Position numbers and translations under genes: made by a program | From: Mangrovimicrobium sp048323675 | GTDB taxonomy: Bacteria; Pseudomonadota; Gammaproteobacteria; Pseudomonadales; Halieaceae | Length of the DNA: 64,000 nucleotides | Direction: 5' to 3' | Assembly: GCF_048323675.1 (NCBI RefSeq) | Contig: NZ_JBLWFK010000002.1 | Coordinates: forward strand, 496,001 to 560,000 | Shown: in pieces, positions 1 through 7,980 of the stretch | How the letters are laid out: each line of letters starts with the position of its first letter | How positions within the stretch are numbered: position 1 is the stretch's first letter | The notes under the pieces: model-generated | Told to the model about the DNA's origin: nothing | The model's input: only the letters and a program-made list of their open reading frames with translations | Database searches by the model: none

Positions 1-316
1 CAATCTTGCGTCGTACAATTGCAAAATTTTGCCCTTGACATTGGTTGATGTCTGCAAATGGGCAGGCAAGTGAGGGTTCGGATTCGAATTCGTATCCGTA
101 TTTAGCAATCTCTCCCAGGAATGCCAAGTCACTGGGGCTCGGTGTATCCAACACTTTAATGAGATTTTTTTGCGCTAAATCAGACTTAAACGGATTTTCA
201 ACGAAGACTGGCGGGTATTCTTCGGAAAGGCATTTCAAAGGAATAATAAGAAATAATATGCATATATCCGCGCAAAATCGCGATATAGCCCAAATCCTCA
301 ATTGCTTAGAGTTCAT
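1..316 (-). CDS. Secreted protein of unknown function, cut by the window edge
   Basis: An open frame on the minus strand begins with ATG at 316 and runs without a stop off the left edge, giving at least 105 residues. It starts inside the last codons of the upstream lipoprotein gene (stop at 306-308), an 11-base overlap that suggests translational coupling. The N-terminus is basic and then hydrophobic (ICILFLIIPLKCLS), as in a signal peptide, followed by a soluble part with several cysteines. I recognise no family. Together with the two lipoproteins upstream it would form a three-gene operon of exported proteins. The frame on the opposite strand here is probably only a shadow. Confidence 0.55.
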   Translation of the reverse strand, partial: MNSKQLRIWAISRFCADICILFLIIPLKCLSEEYPPVFVENPFKSDLAQKNLIKVLDTPSPSDLAFLGEIAKYGYEFESEPSLACPFADINQCQGQNFAIVRRKI

Positions 317-1286
317 CGCCAATAGCTGGTATAGAAAGGCAGCCGTTGGATGTTGCTAAGTAAATTTTATTTTCTAGTTTAGCCGCGTGTTGAATCCAAC
401 CACCGTACTCCCGATTTAGATTATCCGACCCTTCTCCGGTAAACAAAATATAGGACGAATGACTGTCATCTTGAAATGAAGTAATTTCAAAGTCTGCTAC
501 GTTGCCCAAACCTAAACTCGAAATTGAGGTACTACCAAGAAGTTTAGGAGGTAATACAATTCTCAGATTGGATAGCTCGGTAACTGACTCAGAATCTAAT
601 TCCAGTTTTTGTGCGAGATCCTCAAATGCACTTAGTTCACACCATTCCTGGTGGTCACCACTATTTGAAAATTCGCCACTTTCGGCTAGAAAAAGATCGG
701 AGCGATTGCATCTATCGAGTCTCTCTTCTATACCATATGCCGCGAGAATTTTTTGTTTTTCAATGCTCCTACTATTTTCCTGTTGAGCTTCGCTAAATAG
801 CCTATTGATTGGTGCAACTATTCTCCAATGGCTATTTCTCAGTGGTAAGCAGCCATCAAAACCTTTGCAGGATTCCATACACTCTAAAATGCGGGCGTGG
901 TCTGGACTCACTGACGATACATTGATTGCTAATTGTGATTTGGGAGGTTTGTATATCTGCTTGATTCGGAAAGTTGACAAAGAATCACAGGAAGGCGCTG
1001 GACCTACGGTGCAACCTAAGAATGCTACTTCACGACTATTGAGGCGAATGGTTTCAGAGAATTCTGAAGACTCTTGTCCTGTTGCTGTTGTTTTTGACCA
1101 GTGAACAAAACGATCGGTTCCTTCGTTGAAAAGGTAAGTAGATTTGGCACCTTCGCATTCACATTTCGATACCTCAGAACCGTATCGAATCTCAATTCGA
1201 TCAGGGTCGGTCGGTGAAAAATGAACCTTCGCGCAACCAGCTAAAAGAGATATGGTGAATGTACTAATGAAAAGTTGCTTTTTCAT
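306..1286 (-). CDS. Putative lipoprotein, downstream copy of a tandem pair
   Basis: Predicted lipoprotein of 326 residues. Starting at ATG 1286 (a TTG at 1298 is an alternative) the protein has a short basic N-terminus, a hydrophobic stretch and a lipobox LLAGC with Cys18, so it should be lipid-anchored. The mature part is rich in cysteines. Residues from about HARILECMESC to the end are almost identical to the gene just upstream (1326-2315), while a central segment of about 46 residues differs strongly at constant length. Base composition is clearly more AT-rich than the chromosomal genes to the right. I recognise no domain; the function is unknown. Confidence 0.7.
   Translation of the reverse strand: MKKQLFISTFTISLLAGCAKVHFSPTDPDRIEIRYGSEVSKCECEGAKSTYLFNEGTDRFVHWSKTTATGQESSEFSETIRLNSREVAFLGCTVGPAPSCDSLSTFRIKQIYKPPKSQLAINVSSVSPDHARILECMESCKGFDGCLPLRNSHWRIVAPINRLFSEAQQENSRSIEKQKILAAYGIEERLDRCNRSDLFLAESGEFSNSGDHQEWCELSAFEDLAQKLELDSESVTELSNLRIVLPPKLLGSTSISSLGLGNVADFEITSFQDDSHSSYILFTGEGSDNLNREYGGWIQHAAKLENKIYLATSNGCLSIPAIGDEL
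326..1103. repeat. Downstream copy of a tandem mosaic duplication
   Basis: Positions 326-900 match 1337-1911 with only a handful of differences, and 1039-1103 match 2050-2114, both at a constant offset of 1011 bases. The intervening 138 bases (901-1038 against 1912-2049) are strongly diverged but equal in length. The pattern fits gene conversion, or duplication followed by focused divergence. Confidence 0.85.
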
Positions 1287-1325
1287 GACGTATCTCAATA
1301 GAGTAACGATCGATTTTATCGTTGT

Positions 1326-2315
1326 CTAATTAGTAACTGGTATAGAAAGGCAGCCGTTGGATGTTGCTAAGTAAATTTTATTTTCAAGTTTAGCCGCGTG
1401 TTGAATCGAACCACCGTATTCGCGATTTAGATTATCCGACCCTTCTCCGGTAAACAAAATATAGGACGAATGACTGTCATCTTGAAATGAAGTAATTTCA
1501 AAGTCTGCCACGTTGCCCAAACCTAAACTCGAAATTGAGGTACTACCAAGAAGTTTAGGAGGTAATACAATTCTCAGATTGGATAGCTCGGTAACTGACT
1601 CAGAATCTAATTCCAGTTTTTGTGCGAGATCCTCAAATGCACTTAGTTCACACCATTCCTGGTGGTCACCACTATTTGAAAATTCGCCATTTTCGGCTAG
1701 AAAAAGATCGGAGCGATTGCATCTATCGAGTCTCTCTTCTATACCATATGCCGCGAGAATTTTTTGTTTTTCAATGCTCCTACTATTTTCCTGTTGAGCT
1801 TCGCTAAATAGCCTATTGATTGGTGCAACTATTCTCCAATGGCTATTTCTCAGTGGTAAGCAGCCATCAAAACCTTTGCAGGATTCCATACACTCTAAAA
1901 TGCGGGCGTGGGCCGAACCGCCAACCATCAGATTATTTGCATATGTTGGTTGAGAGGGGGGGTATACTTGTTTTATTTGGAATGTTGACAATGAATTACA
2001 AGAGGACGGTGATTCAACGCTGCAACCTAAAAATGCTATTTCACCACTTTTGAGGCGAATGGTTTCAGAGAATTCTGAAGACTCTTGTCCTGTTGCTGTT
2101 GTTTTTGACCAGTGTACTAATCGGTCACGATCGCCTGCATTCTTCAAAAACGCAGCGAAATTTTCATCCTGAGGACATTGACATAACAACGGCGAGGGCC
2201 TCATTTCAAGAGTGACCCTATGTTTAAAAATATCAAACTCTGGGTGAACTTCGCTGCAAGCAACATGAACTAATGTGAATACCATCACTGCAGATATTCG
2301 AATTATCTTGCCCAT
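1326..2315 (-). CDS. Putative lipoprotein, upstream copy of a tandem pair
   Basis: Predicted lipoprotein of 329 residues. I chose ATG 2315 because it follows an AGGGA ribosome-binding site and gives a proper export signal (MGKIIRISAVMVFTLVHVAC, lipobox VHVAC, Cys20); an earlier in-frame ATG at 2420 would add 35 residues with no signal character. Two blocks (VHWSKTTATGQESSEFSETIRL and the last 200 or so residues) match the downstream paralogue almost perfectly, separated by a diverged stretch. Probably first gene of a three-gene operon. Function unknown; island-borne and AT-rich. Confidence 0.7.
   Translation of the reverse strand: MGKIIRISAVMVFTLVHVACSEVHPEFDIFKHRVTLEMRPSPLLCQCPQDENFAAFLKNAGDRDRLVHWSKTTATGQESSEFSETIRLKSGEIAFLGCSVESPSSCNSLSTFQIKQVYPPSQPTYANNLMVGGSAHARILECMESCKGFDGCLPLRNSHWRIVAPINRLFSEAQQENSRSIEKQKILAAYGIEERLDRCNRSDLFLAENGEFSNSGDHQEWCELSAFEDLAQKLELDSESVTELSNLRIVLPPKLLGSTSISSLGLGNVADFEITSFQDDSHSSYILFTGEGSDNLNREYGGSIQHAAKLENKIYLATSNGCLSIPVTN
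1337..2114. repeat. Upstream copy of a tandem mosaic duplication
   Basis: Partner of the repeat at 326-1103. The near-identical blocks are 1337-1911 and 2050-2114, flanking a diverged segment of the same length. It codes for the C-terminal two thirds of the upstream lipoprotein. Confidence 0.85.
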
Positions 2316-2605
2316 GTTGGCTTCCCTGCGCGCAATGATGATATGAGGCTGCTTGTTAAATATATGAAATATTATAAGGAAGTCAAGAAACACGCAGGCT
2401 TCGCTCTTAATCAAAGTCAACGGGCGAATTTATTGTGGTGCTAGTACGCTCCCGCGAATTGTCGATTGTCTATAACACCCGTACGTATCCAATTAATCGG
2501 ATGTATTCGTAATCTGTATCTTTGTGTTTTTCAATAGTAGGTGGTCAGACTCTTCATAACCATTTTTGCTCACTCTCCATAAAGCCAATACGATCTCCCT
2601 TGAGT

Positions 2606-2998
2606 CTAGTCGGAAGACAGGGCTTTACTAGTTGAAAAAGGTTCTACGATCAGGACAGACGGAGTCTGACCCGGGCGGCGTACAACTGATACTAACCCTT
2701 CGCGCTCTAACGCCTTAAGTCCACGGTAGGCTGCATGTCGGTTAACACCAAGTTCACCTAGTACTTTGTATGAGAGCTTGACACTGGGTTCGCCCCTTAT
2801 GCCCGCCAAGAACCAGAGTACAATCCCAACGTGGAGTGCTCTACCAGGTAGTTGGGCTGAAAGTGATAACCAGGTCCAGGGAATGGGACCTTTCAAGAAT
2901 CTCTCACCTTTACCGTGCCGAGGGAGAATATTCCGCCTATTTTGTTTGTGTCCAACGCCTTCTCCTGCGTTGAACACGTCAAGAATGTCAACAATCAA
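2606..2998 (-). CDS. Winged-helix DNA-binding protein of the island
   Basis: A 130-residue protein. The C-terminal half (about residues 55-120) reads as a helix-turn-helix with a wing: a helix LSYKVLGELGV, a recognition helix NRHAAYRGLKALEREGLV and a basic wing VSVVRRPGQ ending in a short strand. This is the pattern of small regulators that bind DNA as dimers. It lies downstream of the polymerase gene on the same strand, about 90 bases away. Likely a regulator of island genes; the target is unknown. An in-frame later start is possible because the first 40 residues have no recognisable fold. Confidence 0.6.
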   Translation of the reverse strand: MIVDILDVFNAGEGVGHKQNRRNILPRHGKGERFLKGPIPWTWLSLSAQLPGRALHVGIVLWFLAGIRGEPSVKLSYKVLGELGVNRHAAYRGLKALEREGLVSVVRRPGQTPSVLIVEPFSTSKALSSD

Positions 2999-3086
2999 TT
3001 AATACACTCCTCTAGATATAGAATAGAAGGTACGGGTGAGCATGAGTGCGCAGGATTTGTTGCAGTTATGCACAAGGTATCTCTAT

Positions 3087-4808
3087 CTATAGTTCACCCA
3101 TGAATTGCCCTATCAAGGACCAAATCGCGTCTCCTCGAGCATCGTGGTAGCTATTCGGGGACTCAATGACCTCTACTTCCGTTTCTAGCGGAAACCCGTC
3201 AAGAAGAATGATGCTTGCCTCGCGCATCGCGCCTTGCATTGAGGCAACCTGCGCCTGTAAGGATTCAATTGGTGCTTCTATTAATACCGCGTCATGAACC
3301 GTTGCACAGACTTTGATTCCCTGCTCTACGGCCAGGCAACAGGCGAGCCGAAGCATCTCAGCACCGTTCGCTTGCATTAAAAAGTTTTGCAAGAAGCGAG
3401 GGTTTGGGGATTCAGTTACATGAATTGTCCAGCCAAATCGAGTCCAAAGCCGCCCATGAAGCATGGCATAGTCAACGACTCCATCCAGCCACCGCCAGAA
3501 AACTCGATAGGTTGTTCTGTGGAGGGAAAGTAACTCCCGACCCTTGGCTACGGAGACCCCCAGGCGTTTTGCGAGTCCTTCGGCGCTCATCCCGTACTGC
3601 ACGGCGAGCACACAGGCCTTAAAAAGAGCACGCACCTCGCCATGCGTTTCCTTTGTCGCCTCTTTGGGTGCGGCTCCTGCCTGAATCGCGAATGCAAGGT
3701 ACGGATCGCCAGACCTGTACGCAGCTGCCATCAATGCGTCACCCGACAGCGCCGCGGCAATACCAAACTCCTGTTGCGACCAGTCGATGTAGGCTATGCC
3801 CATACCCGGCAGTGGACGTATCAGGGTTCTGAGCCAGGCCGCAGCGCCGAAAATATAGTGGGAATTGCTCGGCTGGTTCCTCCCTGTTCTAGAACGGTAG
3901 GGAGACAGAAGACATCTATTCCGCTCATCTGGGCCGACAGCTAAGTCTGGCAGCCGAAGTTGTGCGAGAACACCTCTGACGTGTTGTATAGGGGCGACTT
4001 CGGGGTAGAGTTGCGCCATCCGGTCAAAAGTTTCATCGGACATGTCCAGTTGACCGCTAGCCAGAGTTGGCCAAGGGATGTTGTGCACGCGCAGCCAATG
4101 GATCCACTTCGCCAGCTTAAAGGTGCTACCTTCGTAAACGTCAGTACCTTTATCAAGATGTTTGATTGCCGCAAGCCGTACCTCGTCCCAGCAGCTACGC
4201 AGGAAAGTCAAGCGGGCGGCATCAAGGGGGATGCCGTTCCGTTCGATATGAGCAACGGCCTTCATATACCGGCCCCGATAAATGGACCTCGGAAGGTCCA
4301 GCGCTGGCAGCATTGCGGGTAGCAATCTACCAAGCGCTAGAACATCACTCTCACAGTAATCCAGAATTTTGGCTTTCTCGTTGGTGGTCCAGGGCCCACC
4401 ACCGAGAATGAGATCACGCATCGCCTCCTTTTCAACGCATTCCATGCTGGGAAGGCCGTGGTAGGCCAATGCGCCCAACAAGCCGCTTCCTTGAAGAAGG
4501 GTGTATCCATTGGTCAAGTTACGAAATTCAACGTACAGATCCAGCACGTGCACCGGTAACCCCCAGCCCAAAGCGAGGTGACACCCGAGCTCAGCACTTG
4601 CGTAGTAGGCCACGAAGAGGCCTTTCTCCCCGATAGAATAGGGTGGCGAAGTCTGGCTCCGAAGTTCATCTTCCCAGAGCTTGATTGTCCTGCCGGAATA
4701 CCATTCATGCGCGACCAGACAAACCACTCTAGGAATGTGGCCAGGCGGTGCAATGAATTCAAAATCAACCAGCCAAACTTCGTCAAATTGGTGTAAGCCG
4801 ACGTCCAC
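3087..4808 (-). CDS. Family A DNA polymerase with 3'-5' exonuclease domain
   Basis: A 573-residue polymerase of the Pol I type, lacking the 5' nuclease domain. The exonuclease domain (about 1-170) has Exo I D15/E17 (VDFEF), Exo II with E73 where Asp is usual (YYASAEL), and Exo III Y151/D155 (DYCESDV). The polymerase domain has motif A IDWSQQEFG (D342), motif B with R393, K397 and Y405-G406-M407, and motif C VHDA (H505, D506) where Pol I has HDE. Start is GTG, overlapping the stop of the upstream gene by one base (TAGTG), so the two are translationally coupled. Its size and layout resemble phage and island polymerases rather than chromosomal polA, so it probably replicates or repairs the mobile element. 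Confidence 0.88.
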   Translation of the reverse strand: MDVGLHQFDEVWLVDFEFIAPPGHIPRVVCLVAHEWYSGRTIKLWEDELRSQTSPPYSIGEKGLFVAYYASAELGCHLALGWGLPVHVLDLYVEFRNLTNGYTLLQGSGLLGALAYHGLPSMECVEKEAMRDLILGGGPWTTNEKAKILDYCESDVLALGRLLPAMLPALDLPRSIYRGRYMKAVAHIERNGIPLDAARLTFLRSCWDEVRLAAIKHLDKGTDVYEGSTFKLAKWIHWLRVHNIPWPTLASGQLDMSDETFDRMAQLYPEVAPIQHVRGVLAQLRLPDLAVGPDERNRCLLSPYRSRTGRNQPSNSHYIFGAAAWLRTLIRPLPGMGIAYIDWSQQEFGIAAALSGDALMAAAYRSGDPYLAFAIQAGAAPKEATKETHGEVRALFKACVLAVQYGMSAEGLAKRLGVSVAKGRELLSLHRTTYRVFWRWLDGVVDYAMLHGRLWTRFGWTIHVTESPNPRFLQNFLMQANGAEMLRLACCLAVEQGIKVCATVHDAVLIEAPIESLQAQVASMQGAMREASIILLDGFPLETEVEVIESPNSYHDARGDAIWSLIGQFMGEL

Positions 4809-5428
4809 TAGACCTTACCGTAAAGCCGTTGAATGACGGGATGATCCAGTGCGGTGACGAGCCGGCCGGTGAATGCGACCCTGAGAATCTCTTCCAACGG
4901 CCTGTCGGGCCACTCAGGTTCAGGGATATCAGCTGCTGCTGGATAGACGTCATAGGCACCTAAGCTCATATTGGACGCAATACGAACCCAACGGGTCTCT
5001 GCTATCTCTGCTGCTTGGAGAGCAGAGTGACTCCAGTTATCGAGGCGCCCATCCGCTCCGGGCAATTTGATGGGCCAAAGTGTCAAGACACCCTGGCGAT
5101 TCATGGTCACACGAAGTACCTTCCTGCTAACCTCGTCGCCCAGCGTTGAGACCAGCTGTGGAGCGATAAGGTAGGTTTCGCGTTCTTCCTTGAGCTCGAG
5201 CACGGCCACCTCAAGGCGGTTTTCCTCACCCGGTTTGACCCTGATAAACTCATGGCGATTGGGTTTCCTCACAGGAATGGTGAGGAGGGCTTTTGTCACA
5301 GCGCTGCCACCCCCAAAGTCCTGTGGCAGTGTTAAGTTCCTGGGGTCAAACTCAGATCCCCTCGTGGCTATATCGTCGATATTGGTCTGTTGATTTGCAT
5401 CAGGTTTGTCTTGTTCCATGGCGTTCAT
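4808..5428 (-). CDS. Unknown protein coupled to the island DNA polymerase
   Basis: A 206-residue soluble protein without signal peptide or membrane segment. The first 35 residues are polar and probably disordered; the middle carries alternating strands (LTIPVRKPNRHEFIRVKPG, RKVLRVTMNRQGVLTLWPI), and the C-terminus is a mixed region ending in VIQRLYGKV. I do not recognise a family. Its stop codon overlaps the GTG start of the polymerase gene, so the two are made together, which suggests a replication-related role such as an accessory or single-strand DNA binding factor. That role is inference from position only. Confidence 0.6.
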   Translation of the reverse strand: MNAMEQDKPDANQQTNIDDIATRGSEFDPRNLTLPQDFGGGSAVTKALLTIPVRKPNRHEFIRVKPGEENRLEVAVLELKEERETYLIAPQLVSTLGDEVSRKVLRVTMNRQGVLTLWPIKLPGADGRLDNWSHSALQAAEIAETRWVRIASNMSLGAYDVYPAAADIPEPEWPDRPLEEILRVAFTGRLVTALDHPVIQRLYGKV

Positions 5429-5449
5429 CCTTCTCTGTCTCGTTCGGCT

Positions 5450-5665
5450 TTATTGCAGTGGGTAGCGGCCCGCAGTGAGGTTAGATTCGATATTCTCCAG
5501 CAGTGGGAGCCTGGTTTGGCGACGCAACAGGCGGTGCCCACACGGAGTACACAGGAAGTAGCTGATCGGCTTACTCCCATCAGCGGGAATATATATAGAG
5601 GGGATTGTGAACGACTTTATCTTCCGCATCTGATTACATCCGGGGCAGAAAACTTTCTCAGACAT
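5450..5665 (-). CDS. Small four-cysteine (zinc-ribbon-like) protein
   Basis: A 71-residue protein beginning MSEKVFCPGCNQ. ATG 5665 is preceded by an AGGAG ribosome-binding site; a longer frame from 5770 adds a low-complexity leader and is unlikely. Two CxxC pairs (CPGC at 7-10 and CTPC at 40-43) are spaced as in a zinc ribbon. It ends 21 bases before the start of the 206-residue gene, in the same direction, so it belongs to the polymerase operon. It may bind nucleic acid or a partner protein; no family recognised. Confidence 0.6.
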   Translation of the reverse strand: MSEKVFCPGCNQMRKIKSFTIPSIYIPADGSKPISYFLCTPCGHRLLRRQTRLPLLENIESNLTAGRYPLQ

Positions 5666-5785
5666 TGTTAACTCTCCTATTTCGTGAAGTAAAAATGGGG
5701 AAGGACAAGGAGGCATTGGTGGAAGTGCGTCAGCGTCCGTGCAAGGCCCAGCGCAACCTGCCCCCCCCAAAGGTGCTGGGAGTGG

Positions 5786-6019
5786 CTAGTTGCGTTGGGC
5801 GACCACCCAGTCCCTGAAACTCGGCAGGTGCACGTAAAGCTTTTTACCGAGTCTGATGACGGCGTGCTCCAGCCCATTGACATGGCGCTGGCGCATAACC
5901 CACTGGATTTGCGCTGTGGAGAATTGCCTTGGGAAAAGCCTCGGCAGGTCAGAAGACGCAACGTATTCGCGCAGTTCTTCTGCCGCGTCAGTATGAGCAG
6001 GTGTTTGGGGGTGTGTCAT
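5786..6019 (-). CDS. Small putative DNA-binding protein, excisionase candidate
   Basis: A 77-residue protein. The segment FPRQFSTAQIQWVMRQRHVNGLEHAVIRLGKKLYVHLPSFRDWV resembles the winged-helix/MerR-like fold of excisionases and AlpA-type regulators: a helix-turn-helix followed by a basic strand (RLGKKLYV) and a closing helix. Such small proteins often sit close to an integrase, as here (integrase 6806-7873). It may direct excision or regulate the polymerase operon. The start at ATG 6019 follows a GGAGG-like sequence. Assignment rests on pattern only. Confidence 0.5.
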   Translation of the reverse strand: MTHPQTPAHTDAAEELREYVASSDLPRLFPRQFSTAQIQWVMRQRHVNGLEHAVIRLGKKLYVHLPSFRDWVVAQRN

Positions 6020-6100
6020 GGAAGTTCCTCCCGGTTTCTCGTGCTCTCGTGAGCTATTGAGGTTGATTTTCCGGGAGGATTGGGGCTATAGCACGATCAG

Positions 6101-6802
6101 CTATTCAAGCCATTTAGCTGGTATTGAAGAGATAAGGGCTTCTGCAGTCAGCGCATCTACAAGGTCGAAATCTCCGGCAGCGATCTTGCCTTTGTAGTGC
6201 TGCAGCGCTTGTCGAATGTCTTGCGCTGTAGGTATGGTCTGGAGCCCATGAGTGGCTTCGAGTACCACTAGGAGTGGCTTGAACTCGTGCACTGCACGCC
6301 CTACGCTCGCTTCGCTAATGGCTACGCCTTGTTCCTCGAAGTACGCACTAACACTGTCGTAGTTCAACTCATTGGGCGGTTGCTGTAGCACGCTCCCTCG
6401 CCGCGGTTTCTTGCCTCCTTTTTTGTTCTTTTCGCGTGCATTTTTGGCATTGGTTTTCTGCTGCGCTCGTTGATGGGTGAGTACGCGTGAGTAGATAGCC
6501 GCATCTCGGCGAATGCGAAGGGGTATTTTGTCATCCCGCTCCTGCCGCGGCTTCGGGGGGATGAGCAATTTCGCGTATTCGAGTTCAAGCATCTTTGAGA
6601 GGTAGTGGGTCAAACACGTGGGCATACTTCCCGCATCATCAACCTCGAGATATGCGATGCATTGGTCACGAAGATCCCGGGCTGCTTGATGTTTCTCTCC
6701 ACTTTTGGCTGACGTATCGAATACAGTTTTTATACGTTTGCGCACTTCCGATTCCGGCAGGTAATACTCGGTGAGCGGGATGTCGTTCCAGTCAGTCACC
6801 AT
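6101..6802 (-). CDS. Unknown basic protein next to the integrase
   Basis: A 233-residue soluble protein starting four bases after the integrase stop codon, so it is probably cotranscribed with the integrase. The middle (about residues 110-135) is very rich in Lys, Arg and Asn (REKNKKGGKKPRRG), a likely nucleic-acid-binding linker between an N-terminal helical part and a C-terminal helical part. I recognise no family. Context suggests an island-specific function such as control of integration or replication, but nothing in the sequence proves it. Confidence 0.55.
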   Translation of the reverse strand: MVTDWNDIPLTEYYLPESEVRKRIKTVFDTSAKSGEKHQAARDLRDQCIAYLEVDDAGSMPTCLTHYLSKMLELEYAKLLIPPKPRQERDDKIPLRIRRDAAIYSRVLTHQRAQQKTNAKNAREKNKKGGKKPRRGSVLQQPPNELNYDSVSAYFEEQGVAISEASVGRAVHEFKPLLVVLEATHGLQTIPTAQDIRQALQHYKGKIAAGDFDLVDALTAEALISSIPAKWLE

Positions 6803-6805
6803 GGT

Positions 6806-7873
6806 CTAGAGCTCCAACGTGTTGAATACACGATCTGTCAGCTGTTGCTTGTGTTCAATCGACAGGTGGGCGTAACGCTGCGTGGTCTGGAGGGATTTAT
6901 GACCCAGGACGTCCGCAATTTCAATTAGCGAGGCGCCGTTCATGGCCAGATAACTTGCGGCAGAGTGGCGCAGATCATGGAACCGGAAGTTCTGAATACC
7001 TGCCTGGCTCAACGCGCGATCCCAATGCTTGCGGAAATGGTAGGGTTTTTGGGGGTACTTCTCGCCAGGGAACAACAAGCCGGCGGGGGCCCGGAAACGC
7101 ATCAACTCTTCGATGACCGGTTGGGGGAGGGTGATTACCCGGCGCTCCCCGTTCTTGGTGTGCGCCAGATACGCGGTGCGAGCGGCAAAATCGATCTTCT
7201 CCCAGGAGAGGGCAAGCAGTTCCCCCTGACGGGCTCCAGTCATTAGCGCCATAAGGACTAAGAGGTAAAGACGACGCCAGGGGCTAGCCCGGCACGCGGC
7301 GAGTAGTGCTGTGCGCTCCTCAGCAGACAGGTAACGAACGCGCTTGTTGTGTTCTGGGCGGCTCCGGACACTATGAACGGGATTGCGGGACAGCCAGCCC
7401 TGATCGATGGCATACCGGAACAGGCTCGCCAAAGCAGCCCGCATCCGGTTGACCGTGGCAGGTTTGCGGCGAGTGCCTCGAGAGGTGAACTTCGGTTTAC
7501 CACCGGACGCGACGCCGTCCCAACGCAGGGCGTCGCCTTGGGTGTAGTCGTCCAGCGCGCCACGAATATCATCAGCGGTGATAGTGGCCAAAGCGCGGTC
7601 GGCAAATTTCGCCGCCCACCAACGGATTTGGCCCAGCCTGGAAGTGTCCTTTCCTTTATAGGCATCCAAGTAGTGGCGTACCAGCGTTGAGAAAGGCAGG
7701 CGTGCACCGACCTCGCCGAGGGCTACCATGGCTTCCTGGTCGGCTTCCATACGGCGTGCCCAGGCGCGGGCGTCGGTCTTACGAGTGAAAGTTTTGGAGC
7801 GGATGTACCGCCCTTTGGCGTCGCGCAGAACAGCCTTATATTTGCCGTTCTGGGTAGTCAAAATGGTGGCCAT
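6806..7873 (-). CDS. Tyrosine recombinase (island integrase)
   Basis: A 355-residue integrase. The N-terminal part (about 1-170) holds an Arm-like region and the SAM-like core-binding domain; the C-terminal catalytic domain shows the conserved set: Arg in LMTGARQGELL, Lys in AHTKNGERRV, the box FHDLRHSAASYL, His in LGHKSLQTTQRYAHL and the nucleophile Tyr in that same motif. Its start lies 107 bases from the 3' end of tRNA-Asn, the classic layout of an element that integrates into a tRNA 3' end. It probably recombines that site with the element attachment site. A 7-base inverted repeat just upstream may be an operator. Confidence 0.93.
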   Translation of the reverse strand: MATILTTQNGKYKAVLRDAKGRYIRSKTFTRKTDARAWARRMEADQEAMVALGEVGARLPFSTLVRHYLDAYKGKDTSRLGQIRWWAAKFADRALATITADDIRGALDDYTQGDALRWDGVASGGKPKFTSRGTRRKPATVNRMRAALASLFRYAIDQGWLSRNPVHSVRSRPEHNKRVRYLSAEERTALLAACRASPWRRLYLLVLMALMTGARQGELLALSWEKIDFAARTAYLAHTKNGERRVITLPQPVIEELMRFRAPAGLLFPGEKYPQKPYHFRKHWDRALSQAGIQNFRFHDLRHSAASYLAMNGASLIEIADVLGHKSLQTTQRYAHLSIEHKQQLTDRVFNTLEL

Positions 7874-7902
7874 GAGGACCCTCCCGTGAATGAGAAACGG
7901 GC

Positions 7903-7923
7903 TGGGTACTTATTTTGTACCCA
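7903..7923. promoter_or_regulatory. Inverted repeat upstream of the integrase gene
   Basis: Perfect 7-base arms (TGGGTAC and GTACCCA) separated by 7 AT-rich bases, 30 bases upstream of the integrase start. The spacing of about one and a half helical turns suits a dimeric repressor, so it may be an integrase operator. No binding protein can be named. Confidence 0.45.
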
Positions 7924-7947
7924 ACCCTTTTGCACTTCACTTGAGGG

Positions 7948-7972
7948 TTTAGATAACGTCCTGTTATCTAAA
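7948..7972. promoter_or_regulatory. 10-base inverted repeat at the island end
   Basis: Perfect arms TTTAGATAAC and GTTATCTAAA around a 5-base spacer, 9 bases inside the tRNA-Asn 3' end. The place is where integrase or excisionase arm-type sites normally lie. It could also act as a weak terminator for the tRNA, although the tRNA strand shows no T run after it. Confidence 0.45.
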
Positions 7973-7980
7973 GATAAAAA

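Noticed and set aside
45..359. Plus-strand frame of 104 residues at the left edge
   Set aside because: It lies opposite the minus-strand frame that starts at 316 and has a signal peptide; the plus frame has no ribosome-binding site or recognisable features.
1..7980. Second copy of the tRNA-Asn 3' end (attachment site) within the window
   Set aside because: I looked for the sequence around CTCCGCCTGCTGGG and found it only in the tRNA itself, so the other end must be outside.
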